Part shown: in pieces, positions 25,636 through 35,586 of the stretch | Layout of the letters: every line of letters starts with the position of its first letter | Position numbering within the stretch: position 1 is the first letter of the stretch | Source: Marisediminitalea lipolytica | Lineage (GTDB): Bacteria; Pseudomonadota; Gammaproteobacteria; Enterobacterales; Alteromonadaceae | Assembly: GCF_001758465.1 (NCBI RefSeq) | Contig: NZ_MJIC01000009.1 | Location: 124,001-188,000 of the forward strand | Direction: 5' to 3' | Length of the DNA: 64,000 nt | Translations under genes and position numbers: made by a program | The notes under the pieces: generated by a model | The model's database searches: none | What the model was told of the DNA's origin: nothing | The model's input: only the letters and a program-made list of their open reading frames with translations

Positions 25636-27060
25636 TTACGGATAGTAACGGTCATCTGATTCGCGCAGAGTTTCTTCGGTTACCTGCAACACTTCCTGAT
25701 CGTCATTGGTGAGTTTGGTATGTTTCCAACTGCCGCGCGCAAGCCAACACACGCTAACAATGCCTATCAGAATATTGGCAGCCGCAAAAGCCCACCAAAT
25801 ACCGGCTTTACCCAGTTCGGTGTGTTTAGACAGGACAAACGCGATAGGGAATAAGAACATCCATTGCGACAGCAGGGAAAGCACCATGGCATTCATCATA
25901 TTGCCGGAAGCGCGGAAGGCCCCGGTGATACATACCTGTACAGCCATGCCGCCCCAGGTTAATGCCATAACCTTAACAAACTCGGCTCCGGTGACGATAA
26001 CCTGTGGCTGTTCGGGCACGAAAAACGCAATGATTTGTGGTGCAAGCAGAAAACTCAGTCCGCCGACTATGGTAAGTGACACAAAACCCCAGATAGTGCC
26101 GGTAATGGCAGCCTGAGATGCACGTTCAATTTGCCCTGCGCCCAGGTTTTGCCCAACCAGCGTAGAGATTGCCATGCCCAGTCCGAGTGCCGGAATGGTC
26201 ACAAACATCAGAATGTTATTCCCAACACCGTAAGAGGCGATAGTCACCGTACCAAAACTCGCCACCAGAAAGGACATAATAATCTGCCCCAGTGCACGGG
26301 CGGAAAGATCGACCGAGCCGGGTATTCCCAGGAAAAAAGCGCGACGGATATAGGTGTAATCGGGCACAAAATAACGCAAGTGAACATGAATGCCGTGGCG
26401 GCCCTTAAGCAAAATAACGACACCGATGATTGCCGCCAGCGCCTGAGTGACCAGGGTTGCCAGCGCTGCGCCGGTAACGCCGAGCCCCTCAAAGCTGCCA
26501 AAGCCAAAGATAAATAAGGGATCCAGCACCAGGTTGAGTAAAACCGTACCCAGTACAATCAGTAGCGGTATCTTCACCTCGCCAATGCCTCGCATCAGTG
26601 CCTGAAACATATTGAAGGTAAAAACAAAAATAACGCCGATAAATGAAACATGCATAAAGTTAAGGGCGTTGGTGTAAACCGCGGGTTCTACATTCAGCAA
26701 AGTAAGAAAGTGGGGGGACAGCCAGTAACCACAAGCGCCGAGAAGCGTAGACACAATCAGCACCATCAGCAATGTTTGCGCAGACACTTTGTCCACTTCG
26801 TCCTGTTTGCCTGCGCCCATGTATTGCGCAGCAAGGGTTGCTCCGGCCATGGCAAGGCCGGCGCCAATAGCGATGGCAAGAAAGGTAACCGGCATACTGA
26901 TTGAAACGGCAGCGACTTCTGCAGGGCCTAATCGACCGACCCAAAACGCATCAGTAAGCTGATAAGCAGATTGCAGTAACTGACTAATCACAATAGGGAT
27001 CGCCAGCGATAAAAGGGCTTTGTGAATAGGGCCGGTTAATAAGGTGGATGAAGTAGCCAT
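25636..27060 (-). CDS. MATE family efflux transporter
   Basis: A 474-residue inner-membrane multidrug/toxin exporter driven by Na+ or H+. About twelve helices form two MatE halves; the N-terminus has PIVISQLLQSAYQLTDAFWV, a recognisable MATE start, and AGATLAAQYMGAGKQDEV pairs with ISTLVGQNLGAGQIERA in the second half. The C-terminal 30 residues are charged and cytoplasmic. The substrate is unknown. RidA-like gene follows closely on the same strand. Confidence 0.92.
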   Translation of the reverse strand: MATSSTLLTGPIHKALLSLAIPIVISQLLQSAYQLTDAFWVGRLGPAEVAAVSISMPVTFLAIAIGAGLAMAGATLAAQYMGAGKQDEVDKVSAQTLLMVLIVSTLLGACGYWLSPHFLTLLNVEPAVYTNALNFMHVSFIGVIFVFTFNMFQALMRGIGEVKIPLLIVLGTVLLNLVLDPLFIFGFGSFEGLGVTGAALATLVTQALAAIIGVVILLKGRHGIHVHLRYFVPDYTYIRRAFFLGIPGSVDLSARALGQIIMSFLVASFGTVTIASYGVGNNILMFVTIPALGLGMAISTLVGQNLGAGQIERASQAAITGTIWGFVSLTIVGGLSFLLAPQIIAFFVPEQPQVIVTGAEFVKVMALTWGGMAVQVCITGAFRASGNMMNAMVLSLLSQWMFLFPIAFVLSKHTELGKAGIWWAFAAANILIGIVSVCWLARGSWKHTKLTNDDQEVLQVTEETLRESDDRYYP

Positions 27061-27192
27061 GCAAGCTCCGTAGCAGAAGTGGCGTTATGGTACCCTGATA
27101 GACGTAAAAATACACGAATGTCAGACCTGCGGATTTGGCATTTTATATATTGAAACCTGACAGAAAGGCCAAATCATAAGGGAAATATAAAA

Positions 27193-28173
27193 ATGCAGGG
27201 AAAGGGCATGAAAATAGCAACTATGCTGGCCATGTTGGCGCTTGTGATAAGTCTGTGTGGCACCAGCGTGTCAGCTCAGGTTGTGGAGCCGCCGTTACCA
27301 CAAAAAGAAGTCACGGCGGCGATAAACCAGTTAATCACCCTGATTAAACAGGATTATCTGCACCAGGAAAAAGCAGAAAAAGCCGCTGAAGCCTTAACCG
27401 TGGCACTTAACCGGGGTGAGTTTAACGGCCACTTTCCCTATGGCCGATTGAAGATAAAACTGGAATCCATATTGTCGGCAGCTACCGGCGATTCAAGCTT
27501 TGAGCTGCAATGGCACTCAGGGCTGTCGGGCGAAGCCCTGGTAGCTGAGGAGAATTTCCCCGGCGCTATCCAGACCCGCATCCTGCAAAACGGGGTGGGT
27601 TTTCTTGCTATTGATGGTGACCTGATAGACCAGCGATGGCAAACCGAGCTGGATGTGGCTATGGCAGGATTAACCGATGTAACGGCTCTGGTCATTGATT
27701 TAAGAAGTGCCGGACTCACTTCACTTTCGCTAGCGCAACATTTCTTAGGGTACTTTGTCCCCAGGGGGCAATTGCTGGCTGAGGCTATTTTTGCTCATCA
27801 ACAGCGCAGCGACCTGTTGTCACCCGGAACCAGTGTACCGCTGAAGCCAGGGACGGCCGTGTATATTGTTCTCTCTCCTTTTGTTGCCGGCGGATGGGAG
27901 TTTGCGGCATATACACTTAAACATGGCAATCGCGCGACCATTGTGGGCATGCCGAGCATTGGTTTAGGTTACATGATGACGTCCAAGCCACTCAGTGAAC
28001 ATCTCAGCATTGGTATGGCTTACGCTACCATAATTAATCCTGCAACCAGGGATAACTGGCAGGGAGAAGGGGTTATACCGGATGTACGCTGTCAGGCAAA
28101 CGAAGCGGTAGCGGCTACTATGGATATGATTAATAACGACGCACCTGCAGATTGCATAGCGCCTGACGAATAA
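27193..28173 (+). CDS. Exported S41-peptidase-like protein with degenerate active site
   Basis: A 326-residue protein with a signal peptide ending near VSAQ. The N-terminal helical domain (residues 36-105; LIKQDYLHQEKAEKAAEAL) resembles the IRBP-type S41 peptidase N-domain, and residues 130-310 resemble the tail-specific protease core (LQNGVGFLAIDG, TALVIDLRSAG, RATIVG, GVIPDV). In active S41 enzymes the nucleophile lies in a TFSAGEEFA-like motif; here the sequence is FVAGGWEFA with Ala232 at the serine position. Probably a non-catalytic homologue. ATG 27193 or 27208 may be used. A DUF1737 gene follows in 23 bases. Confidence 0.75.
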   Translation: MQGKGMKIATMLAMLALVISLCGTSVSAQVVEPPLPQKEVTAAINQLITLIKQDYLHQEKAEKAAEALTVALNRGEFNGHFPYGRLKIKLESILSAATGDSSFELQWHSGLSGEALVAEENFPGAIQTRILQNGVGFLAIDGDLIDQRWQTELDVAMAGLTDVTALVIDLRSAGLTSLSLAQHFLGYFVPRGQLLAEAIFAHQQRSDLLSPGTSVPLKPGTAVYIVLSPFVAGGWEFAAYTLKHGNRATIVGMPSIGLGYMMTSKPLSEHLSIGMAYATIINPATRDNWQGEGVIPDVRCQANEAVAATMDMINNDAPADCIAPDE

Positions 28174-28196
28174 TGCAAAGATAAAAGGAGAAATAA

Positions 28197-28397
28197 ATGC
28201 AGTTATACCGACTGATTTCCGGGCCGGATGATGCCACGTTTTGTATGAGAATAACCGAGTTACTGAATAAAGGATGGGTACTGCACGGTAGCCCTTCGTT
28301 AACGTTTAACGGCACCAGCACTATTGTCGCTCAGGCGGTGATTAAACAAGTTGAGGGTGAAGCGTTCTCAGCTGACATCGCGCTTAGTGCTTATTAA
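28197..28397 (+). CDS. DUF1737 domain protein
   Basis: A 66-residue protein matching the small DUF1737 family: LYRLISGPDDATFCMRITEL, LNKGWVLHGSPSLTFNG and a C-terminal VAQAVIK. The function is unknown. AAAAGGAG precedes the ATG at a good distance. It follows the S41-like gene by 23 bases and is probably in the same transcript. Confidence 0.85.
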   Translation: MQLYRLISGPDDATFCMRITELLNKGWVLHGSPSLTFNGTSTIVAQAVIKQVEGEAFSADIALSAY

Positions 28398-28409
28398 ACC
28401 CGGAAGCAG

Positions 28410-28445
28410 GCTGCACAAACCTGACTATTGTGAGGTCTGTGCAGC
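28410..28445. terminator. Long hairpin between convergent genes
   Basis: 13-bp stem with one A/C mismatch (GCTGCACAAACCT / AGGTCTGTGCAGC) between the DUF1737 and DUF885 stops. No strong T-run. Confidence 0.5.
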
Positions 28446-28464
28446 GTAACAAACAGGGGAGAGC

Positions 28465-30264
28465 TTAATAAGGCGAAGGGCCGCCTTCGGCGATGAATTT
28501 ATCCACCCGCGCTTCCAGTACCGATAGCGGCACCGAGCCCATTTGCAGGATCATGTCGTGGAAGTTGCGTATATCAAATTTGTCACCCAGCGCTTTTTCG
28601 GCGCGTGCGCGGCACTCAATAATCGTCATTTCACCCAGATAGTAAGATAGTGCCTGTCCAGGCCAGGCAATGTAGCGGTCAACTTCTGTGGTAATTTCGT
28701 GAATCGACAGCGCGGTGTTGTCTTTCATAAAGTCCTGGGCCTGTTTACGGCTCCAGCCTTTAGCGTGAATACCAGTGTCGACCACTAAGCGCGCTGCGCG
28801 CCACATCTGATAGCTCAGCATGCCGAAGACTTCGTATGGGGTATGGTACAAACCCATCTCTTCGCCCAGCAGCTCTGAGTACAACGCCCAGCCTTCGCCA
28901 AAAGCGGAGATATAGCTTTTACGGCGGAACTCGGGAATATCTTTATTTTCCAGCGATAGCGGCATCTGGAATGCGTGGCCCGGCGCTGATTCGTGCAATG
29001 TTAACGCGGGTAACGAGTACAGCGGGCGCGAAGGCAGGTCGTAAGTGTTTACCCAGTAAGTACCCGGGCCGCCACGACCAGCGGTATAAAATGGCGCAAT
29101 GTCATCCGGTACCTTAATAATGGCAAAGCGTTTGCGCGGCAGGTGACCAAACCATTGCTCTGCCACGCCGTCAAATTCCTTTGCTGTCCAGGCTGCGCGG
29201 TCCAGCAGCGCCTGTGGGGTAGTCACATAAAACTGTTCGTCGGTGCGCAAAAACTCAAGGAATGCCTGTAGATCACCGTCAAAACCCACTTCGTCCATCA
29301 CGTCCTGCATGCGCGCGCGAATTTTAGCCACTTCATCCAGACCAATCTGGTGGATTTCCTCTGCGCTTAAATCCAGCGTGGTGTACTGCTTGATTTGCGC
29401 CTGATAGTAGGCTTTGCCGTCGGGCAGGTCATAGCCGGCAATCGACGGTTGCGCGTTAGGAATATACTCCTCCTGCAGGAAGGTCAGCAGGGTTTGATGG
29501 GCCGGGATCACGTAGTTGTTGATCACGGCTTTGGCTTGTTCCTGTAGCTCAGCCTGTTTTGCCTCACTGATGCGGTCTGGCATTTTGCTGAACGGTTTAA
29601 AATAAGTGTTATCCGCGCCTTTGGCTTCTACCACTGAAATCACTGAGGCATCGCGACCCACCAGAGAGATTTTCGGCAGCGTAAACTTGCGCGCTAAACC
29701 CAGCTTCATGTTGCTGATTTGCTGGTCGAAGTAACGTGGCATGTCCTGTAGCCATTTAAGGTAGTTGGCAAAATCCTGCTCGGTATGAAAGGTAGAGCGG
29801 GTAATGTAGGCCAGATTACTCCAGAACGCGGTATCGCCCAGCAACGGCTTCTCGTAGGTTCTGAACTCCTGCTCGGCAATCAGGTTTTCGATTTGCAGGC
29901 GATACACTGCATAGTTGGTTTGATTGGCTTCTGACAGCGCGCTGACATCCATAGCGTCTAACTGTTCCAGCGTCGCCTGCCAACGGTCTAGTCGCTTTTG
30001 CTGGGTGGCCAGGCTGACATCGGGCAGTCTGGAAGGAGCAGCCTGAGCGTCGCTGTTTTCGTCGGTGGTATCTTTGTTCTGACGCCATGCCCACTCGGCT
30101 TGATACAAGGCTTCAAACTGACTGTCTGCTGAGTTTTCAGCTGAGGTTTCAACAACGCTGCTGGCGGTGGGGGTGGTCGATGAACAAGCGGTGGTTCCAA
30201 CGGCGGCACAAGCCATAGCCACTGACAGTGCAATGATTTTTAAAGAATGTTGAGCTGATGACAC
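28465..30264 (-). CDS. DUF885 family (metallopeptidase-like) lipoprotein
   Basis: A 599-residue lipoprotein (lipobox GTTAC, C27) of the DUF885 family, related to gluzincin metallopeptidases. LTLHESAPGHAFQ near residue 424 carries the HE...H zinc motif, followed by FGEGWALYSELLGEEMG with the likely third ligand Glu. The mature N-terminus is a low-complexity Ser/Thr/Ala linker of about 20 residues. Secreted members are common in Alteromonadales and are thought to be periplasmic peptidases; the substrate is unproven. Confidence 0.88.
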   Translation of the reverse strand: MSSAQHSLKIIALSVAMACAAVGTTACSSTTPTASSVVETSAENSADSQFEALYQAEWAWRQNKDTTDENSDAQAAPSRLPDVSLATQQKRLDRWQATLEQLDAMDVSALSEANQTNYAVYRLQIENLIAEQEFRTYEKPLLGDTAFWSNLAYITRSTFHTEQDFANYLKWLQDMPRYFDQQISNMKLGLARKFTLPKISLVGRDASVISVVEAKGADNTYFKPFSKMPDRISEAKQAELQEQAKAVINNYVIPAHQTLLTFLQEEYIPNAQPSIAGYDLPDGKAYYQAQIKQYTTLDLSAEEIHQIGLDEVAKIRARMQDVMDEVGFDGDLQAFLEFLRTDEQFYVTTPQALLDRAAWTAKEFDGVAEQWFGHLPRKRFAIIKVPDDIAPFYTAGRGGPGTYWVNTYDLPSRPLYSLPALTLHESAPGHAFQMPLSLENKDIPEFRRKSYISAFGEGWALYSELLGEEMGLYHTPYEVFGMLSYQMWRAARLVVDTGIHAKGWSRKQAQDFMKDNTALSIHEITTEVDRYIAWPGQALSYYLGEMTIIECRARAEKALGDKFDIRNFHDMILQMGSVPLSVLEARVDKFIAEGGPSPY

Positions 30265-30471
30265 CAGATTCTCCTGTTTTTGTTATATCCGGATGAGTCT
30301 TTTTTAATTGTAGTGCAGTCATACTGCCTCAGTGATGCGCACGGAGCGAGTACAAACCGTCAGGTTGCTGCTCTGCGTAGACCAATTCCGTTGCCGCTGC
30401 CTGTCCTGGTTGTGTGGCATAAGGTATAGTTTAGCCATCGCAATAGCCGGTAATTTTTACAGGAGACAGGC

Positions 30472-31680
30472 ATGCAAACAGGTATAGGCGGCGCTACCCA
30501 GGCCGAGGCGCTGGCAACATTATCCGATATGACCGGTGATACTGCGCCGGTGGGTGAGAGTGAGTTCCTTGCCCGCATTGATAAGGCGCAGCGCTACATG
30601 CGCGAACATCAGATTGCGGCCATTTACCTTAATGCCGGCACCAATTTAAGTTACTTTACCGGTATGGACTGGTACGCCAGTGAACGTCTGGTCGGGGCCA
30701 TTCTGCCTGCCAGTGGCGAAATAATTTATGTAGCCCCTGCGTTTGAAATTGATTCGCTGACCGAGCGTCAGGTTATTGGCGGTAAAATTATCGGTTGGCA
30801 GGAGCATGAGAGCCCTTATGCGCTGGTGGCGCAGCTTGTTAAACAGGCAGGGGTAAAAGGCGGCGATCTTTTTGGTGTGGATGAATCCACAGCCTTTTTT
30901 ATTGTTGATGGTTTTCACAAGGCCATGGCCCATCTGGAAATTATTAACGCCGGGCCCGTCACGGCTCACTGCCGGATGCATAAATCCGCCAGTGAGCTCG
31001 CCTTGATTCAGCGCGCGATGGATATGACTCTGGCTGTACACAAAGCCACAGCCAGTATTTTACATGAAGGCATAACCACTACAGAGGTAGAACAGTTTAT
31101 TCACGCTGCGCATCAAAAAGTCGGTGCCAGCGGCTCGTATTTTTGTATTGTGTTGTTTGGCAAAGCAACGTCATTTCCCCATGGGGTTAAAGACCCGCAG
31201 GTGTTAAAGCAAGGCGACCTGGTGTTAATTGATACTGGCTGTAAATTGCATGGTTATCTTTCAGACATCACCCGTACCTACGCATTTGGCAAGGCAAGTG
31301 ACAAACAGGCGCGCCTGTGGCAGGCCGAAAAAGACGCCCAGCTGGCGGCTTTCGCCGCGGCTGCCATTGGTGAGCCCTGCGGTAACGTAGACGCAGCGGC
31401 ACGGGCAAGCCTGGAAACCGCCGGATTGGGGCCTGAATACAATTTACCGGGCTTACCCCATCGTACCGGTCATGGTATTGGTATGGACATTCACGAATGG
31501 CCTTATCTGGTAAAAGACAATCCGCAAACACTGGCCGCTGGAATGTGCTTTAGCAATGAACCCATGATTGTGGTGCCGGGTGAGTTTGGTATTCGCCTGG
31601 AAGATCATTTTTACATGACCGACCAGGGGCCGCGCTGGTTTACAGAACCGGCCCTGTCTATCAATAACCCCTTTGGTTAA
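30472..31680 (+). CDS. M24 family Xaa-Pro peptidase
   Basis: A 402-residue metallopeptidase with the creatinase-like N-domain and the pita-bread catalytic domain. The dinuclear metal ligands are seen in LIDTGCKLHGYLSDITRTY (two Asp), LPHRTGHGIGMDIHE (His), CFSNEPMIVV (Glu) and IRLEDHF (Glu). Such enzymes remove N-terminal residues before proline, or dipeptides. No signal peptide, so cytoplasmic. CAGGAGACAGGC lies before the ATG. Divergent from the DUF885 peptidase gene, which suggests a peptide-use function for the pair. Confidence 0.92.
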   Translation: MQTGIGGATQAEALATLSDMTGDTAPVGESEFLARIDKAQRYMREHQIAAIYLNAGTNLSYFTGMDWYASERLVGAILPASGEIIYVAPAFEIDSLTERQVIGGKIIGWQEHESPYALVAQLVKQAGVKGGDLFGVDESTAFFIVDGFHKAMAHLEIINAGPVTAHCRMHKSASELALIQRAMDMTLAVHKATASILHEGITTTEVEQFIHAAHQKVGASGSYFCIVLFGKATSFPHGVKDPQVLKQGDLVLIDTGCKLHGYLSDITRTYAFGKASDKQARLWQAEKDAQLAAFAAAAIGEPCGNVDAAARASLETAGLGPEYNLPGLPHRTGHGIGMDIHEWPYLVKDNPQTLAAGMCFSNEPMIVVPGEFGIRLEDHFYMTDQGPRWFTEPALSINNPFG

Positions 31681-31779
31681 CTGTAACAAAATATGCCAAT
31701 CGCTTGAAATGGGTTGCGTTGTCACCACCCTTAAGGAATATTCAAAAGGATTATTTGTTGATGGTGTGGGAGTGCGGCC

Positions 31780-33159
31780 ATGCGAAAACTACTTGATAGC
31801 GTACTAAATCCGGTCAGACGTGCGTCTGATGCCGGTTCGGCGCAGTTTGCCCAGTGGTTTATGCAATCCCGTCATCGCTTTACCATTACCGGCCTGAGTC
31901 GCAGTGGTAAATCGATGCTGTTTACCAGTCTGATGACCATCCTTAAATATCGCAGTGAAGAGCAATATCAGTGTTTACCTTTACTGCGCTATTTGCCCAT
32001 GGATTTAGTTGAAAACATGTGGGTTGAACCTTTAGGGGAGTTACCCGAGTTTCCGGTGGACGCACATATGGCGGCACTGGAACGCGGTGATTGGCCGCCG
32101 GCTACCGAAGCCGTGGCCGGTTTTCAGCTTACGGTGCGATTACGTCAGACCCACCAGTTAAAAAAATACCTGCTGCCGTTTACCGATATCGTATTTGAGT
32201 TTATCGACTACCCCGGTGAGTGGCTGACCGATTTACCCATGCTGGAAAAAACCTACACCCAGTGGTCAGACTCGGCCTGGGCGCAGCAAATGAATGAGCC
32301 GCAAAACCGTTTTGCTAAAGACTGGCATCAGCTGGTCAGTGAGTTTGATTTTGAACAGCCCCCCACGCCAGATGCCATTGCCATGCTGGTGGCGAAGTAC
32401 CGGGACTATCTGCTGACGGCCAAGGCCGAAGGTATATCCATGCTCCAGCCGGGCAGCTTTTTGATTCCGGGCTCCGGATTTGACTGGCAGGAATTTGGTT
32501 TTACACCACTGCCATCCAGGATCAGCAGCGACCTGTCCAGTCCCTGGACCCAGCGATTTAACCACCATTTTGAGATATTCCAGAAGCAGTGGCTGGCGGC
32601 GCTGAAGCAAAGTACGTTCCGCGAGACGGACAAACAAATCATTCTGGTCGACTTGTTTGAAGGGCTCAACCACAGTAAGAGCCATCTTTATCAGCTCAGG
32701 GAAACCCTGAGTAACCTGGCGCAAACCTTTGTTTATGGCGATCCGGGCTGGGTTCAGCGGCATTTGTTACGCCAACAAAAAATCGCCAAAGTTGCCTTTG
32801 TGGCAACAAAGAGTGACCTTATCCCGGCCGCACAAAAAGACTACCTGTTAGCCCTGCTTAAGGATGTAACCCGTGGCGCTACCGCCCAGCTTGATAAAGA
32901 CAATATTCAGTTTGAGCACTTTTTGGTATCGGCAATCCAGGCTACCGATGCCGGTAGTAGCGAGCAGTCATTACGTTACGTCAACGGCGAAGGCCGCTAT
33001 ATCGAGGCCACCTTTGAGCCGCTGCCTGACTCACTTAAGGCAATGCCTGCTGATGAACACTATCCGGCATTGCCTGCCGGTGTGCCAAAAGATTATCTGG
33101 CCCGCATGTTAAACGGTAACGGCCTGGACCGGCTGTTTCAGTATTTACTGGAGGACTGA
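31780..33159 (+). CDS. ycjX: YcjX family P-loop protein
   Basis: A 459-residue protein of the YcjX (DUF463) family, a predicted GTPase or ATPase linked to envelope stress in E. coli. The Walker A is ITGLSRSGKS near residue 40 and a G3-like DYPGEWL follows. Length matches the E. coli protein (465). It is followed after 2 bases by ycjF, the same pairing as in the psp-region of enterobacteria, though no psp genes are in this window. Confidence 0.92.
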   Translation: MRKLLDSVLNPVRRASDAGSAQFAQWFMQSRHRFTITGLSRSGKSMLFTSLMTILKYRSEEQYQCLPLLRYLPMDLVENMWVEPLGELPEFPVDAHMAALERGDWPPATEAVAGFQLTVRLRQTHQLKKYLLPFTDIVFEFIDYPGEWLTDLPMLEKTYTQWSDSAWAQQMNEPQNRFAKDWHQLVSEFDFEQPPTPDAIAMLVAKYRDYLLTAKAEGISMLQPGSFLIPGSGFDWQEFGFTPLPSRISSDLSSPWTQRFNHHFEIFQKQWLAALKQSTFRETDKQIILVDLFEGLNHSKSHLYQLRETLSNLAQTFVYGDPGWVQRHLLRQQKIAKVAFVATKSDLIPAAQKDYLLALLKDVTRGATAQLDKDNIQFEHFLVSAIQATDAGSSEQSLRYVNGEGRYIEATFEPLPDSLKAMPADEHYPALPAGVPKDYLARMLNGNGLDRLFQYLLED

Positions 33160-33161
33160 AT

Positions 33162-34067
33162 ATGAGCACCACAGAGAAACCTTATCGCTCTAAAGTGACA
33201 CAAATGGAAATTGACGCTCAGCCTCCTGATCATGCCATGCCGGCTAAGCGGGAAGCGGAACTGGTGATTGTGGATGACCCCGCGTCCGGCTTATCAGCTA
33301 AATGGCTGGCACTGCTATCCGGCATCGGCTGTGTATTGGGTTTTAGTCTATTTGAAGCTTTAAACTTTATAGAAATGAATTTTGCCGCTTCGCCCATTTC
33401 TACCTCTTTACTGGCAGTGCTTCTGGGCGTGTTTGTCGTGTCCCTTGGTAGCCTGACGCTGGGAGAGGTGAGGGGATATCGCAAAGTCTCTCAGTTTATT
33501 CACCGGCGGCCAAAACTAGCGGAACTGGCTAGCAATGATTCGACTCAGGCGGCCCTGGACGCATTAAAATTGCATGCCAGCCAGTTTTCCCGTCACAGTT
33601 ACGCCGAGCAGTGCTACAAGCGCTTTACCGGGCTGGTAAAAGCCGACCATACCAGCGCCGAGATTGTGGAAATGTATCGCCAGTTTGTTGCCGAACCGGT
33701 TAAAACCAAGGCCAGTGAGGTAGTAAAGAAAGAGTCTATGGCCAGCGGTAGTATGGCGTTTATCAGTCCCAATCATTTGATTCAGTCGCTGATGATTTTG
33801 TGGATAAGCATGCGCACCATAAAACGGGTAGCAAAAGTATACGGACTGCGACCCGCCACTGCAGGTAACTGGAAGCTGATGAAAATTCTGGCCCAGAATC
33901 TGGCGGCGCAAAGTATTTTTGATCTCGCCACTGACGAAATGACCAATCAGCTTAGTGGTTCATTAGCCGCTAAGCTGATGGAAAATTCTGCCGAGGCGGT
34001 TGCTGCCGGGGCACTGAACATACGTCTGGGGAAAACTCTGATGCGCTTGCTGGAAGAAGAGAAATAG
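33162..34067 (+). CDS. ycjF: YcjF family membrane protein (TIGR01620/DUF697)
   Basis: A 301-residue protein with two membrane helices (LLSGIGCVLGFSLFEALNF and SLLAVLLGVFVVSLGSLTL) near residues 45-105 and a C-terminal DUF697 domain (HLIQSLMILWISMRTIKRVA). Somewhat shorter than E. coli YcjF. It lies 2 bases after ycjX, with GGAG as ribosome site inside the end of ycjX, so both proteins are made from one transcript and likely act together. Confidence 0.9.
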   Translation: MSTTEKPYRSKVTQMEIDAQPPDHAMPAKREAELVIVDDPASGLSAKWLALLSGIGCVLGFSLFEALNFIEMNFAASPISTSLLAVLLGVFVVSLGSLTLGEVRGYRKVSQFIHRRPKLAELASNDSTQAALDALKLHASQFSRHSYAEQCYKRFTGLVKADHTSAEIVEMYRQFVAEPVKTKASEVVKKESMASGSMAFISPNHLIQSLMILWISMRTIKRVAKVYGLRPATAGNWKLMKILAQNLAAQSIFDLATDEMTNQLSGSLAAKLMENSAEAVAAGALNIRLGKTLMRLLEEEK

Positions 34068-34209
34068 CCGGGCGTTTATCGGTGAAAATAGCGTATTGAG
34101 CGTATAGAATATTGATAGGATGGAACCAAAACCCAATTTATGTTTCGAAAAAACGACGTTTGACAGCGTTTAATAACATAATAATTGCGGTGCATAGCAA
34201 AGGATATTC

Positions 34210-35586
34210 ATGATTACACGACGACAGTTTACCGTAGCGCTGGGAACCCTGGCGGCTGCCGGTATGACCGGCGGTATTTTCCGCCAGCCACAGGCAGCTA
34301 CTACTATTCCCATGAGAACCGACGTGGGATACGGCCCTCTGCTTAAAGATCCTAACGGCATACTGGCGTTACCAGAAGGGTTTTCCTATCAGGTACTGTC
34401 GTCTTTTGGTGAGCTGATGAGCGATGGTATGCGCGTCCCCGACAGAGCCGATGGCATGGGCTGCATAGCGTTGAATGATTCGACGGTGGCACTTATCCGT
34501 AACCACGAGCTACAGCCAAAGCATCTTAAAGAATACGGTCCGGGGCAGCCTGAACCACTAAAAACGGCGCTCGCTTACGACACTAACTCCTACAATGAAG
34601 CCTTGCCTGGCGGCACTACCACGCTGATATATAATACCAAAACAGGTAACAAAGAACGTGAGTTTGTCAGTTTAACCGGCACCATTCGTAATTGTTCTGG
34701 CGGTGTAACACCCTGGGGCAGCTGGTTAACCTGTGAGGAAAGCGTTGATACGCCGTCCGGAGATGGTAAAAAATACCATGGTTATGTTTTTGAAATCCCG
34801 GCTACCGCTGAGGGGCTGATTGAAGCCAAACCGTTAAAAGCTTTGGGCCGCTTTAACCACGAAGCTGCCTGTGTGGATCCGGAAACGGGTATTGTGTACA
34901 TGACCGAAGACCGTGGCGATAGTTTGTTGTATCGCCTGGTGCCTAATGAATATGGCAAGCTGGCCGCCGGTGGAAAACTGCAGGCGCTGGCGGTTAAAGG
35001 GTATCCAAAATTTGATACCCGTAACTGGAAAAAGCGTGAAATGCCGCTGGGTGAGTGGCTTGACGTTAGTTGGGTAGACATTGAGTCGCCGGACAGCGCC
35101 GAGGATGATTTACGTAAACAGGGTTATCAGCTTGGTGCCGCCTTGTTTGCCAGAGGGGAAGGGATCCACTGGACCGATGACCGATTATATTTCTGCTGTA
35201 CTAACGGCGGGAATAAAAAGCTGGGTCAGGTGATGGCTTATAAACCTTCGGCGTATGAAGGTACACCAAGCGAGAGCGATGCCCCGGGCGTGTTACAACT
35301 CTTTGTTGAGAGCAGCGACAGCCAGGTATTCAATTTTGGTGATAACTTAACGGTCGCACCTAATGGCCACCTGATTGTTTGTGAAGATCAGTATACCGCT
35401 ATAGTGGATAACCATTTACGCGGAGTGACGCCTGATGGGGAAGTTTATCCCTTTGCTCAACTGGCGCTGCAAACCGAGCTGGCGGGGGCGTGTTTTTCTC
35501 CCGATGGTTCAACCTTGTTTGTTAATCTGTACTCTCCTACCCAGACACTGGCTATTTCCGGCCCGTGGAAACATCTGCGGGCATAA
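34210..35586 (+). CDS. PhoX-type phosphatase (DUF839), Tat-exported
   Basis: A 458-residue protein with a twin-arginine signal (TRRQFTVALGTLAAAGM). The rest is a PhoX/DUF839 beta-propeller: TPWGSWLTCEES, RFNHEAACVDPETGIVYMTE, LFARGEGIHWTDDRLYF and NLTVAPNGHLIVCEDQ carry the acidic and metal-binding residues expected of the calcium/iron-dependent alkaline phosphatases. It is shorter than classical PhoX, so it belongs to the shorter subgroup whose activity is less well proven. A consensus TTGACA lies at 34158-34163, but no Pho box was convincing. Confidence 0.85.
   Translation: MITRRQFTVALGTLAAAGMTGGIFRQPQAATTIPMRTDVGYGPLLKDPNGILALPEGFSYQVLSSFGELMSDGMRVPDRADGMGCIALNDSTVALIRNHELQPKHLKEYGPGQPEPLKTALAYDTNSYNEALPGGTTTLIYNTKTGNKEREFVSLTGTIRNCSGGVTPWGSWLTCEESVDTPSGDGKKYHGYVFEIPATAEGLIEAKPLKALGRFNHEAACVDPETGIVYMTEDRGDSLLYRLVPNEYGKLAAGGKLQALAVKGYPKFDTRNWKKREMPLGEWLDVSWVDIESPDSAEDDLRKQGYQLGAALFARGEGIHWTDDRLYFCCTNGGNKKLGQVMAYKPSAYEGTPSESDAPGVLQLFVESSDSQVFNFGDNLTVAPNGHLIVCEDQYTAIVDNHLRGVTPDGEVYPFAQLALQTELAGACFSPDGSTLFVNLYSPTQTLAISGPWKHLRA

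Noticed and set aside
28648..28660. AGTGCCTGTCC motif inside the DUF885 gene
   Set aside because: Matches the REP-like core but lies in a conserved coding region without the rest of the repeat; treated as chance.
34100..34209. Pho box upstream of the PhoX-type gene
   Set aside because: TTGACAG at 34158 resembles part of a Pho box, but the second half-site is not at the right spacing; only a -35-like hexamer is supported.
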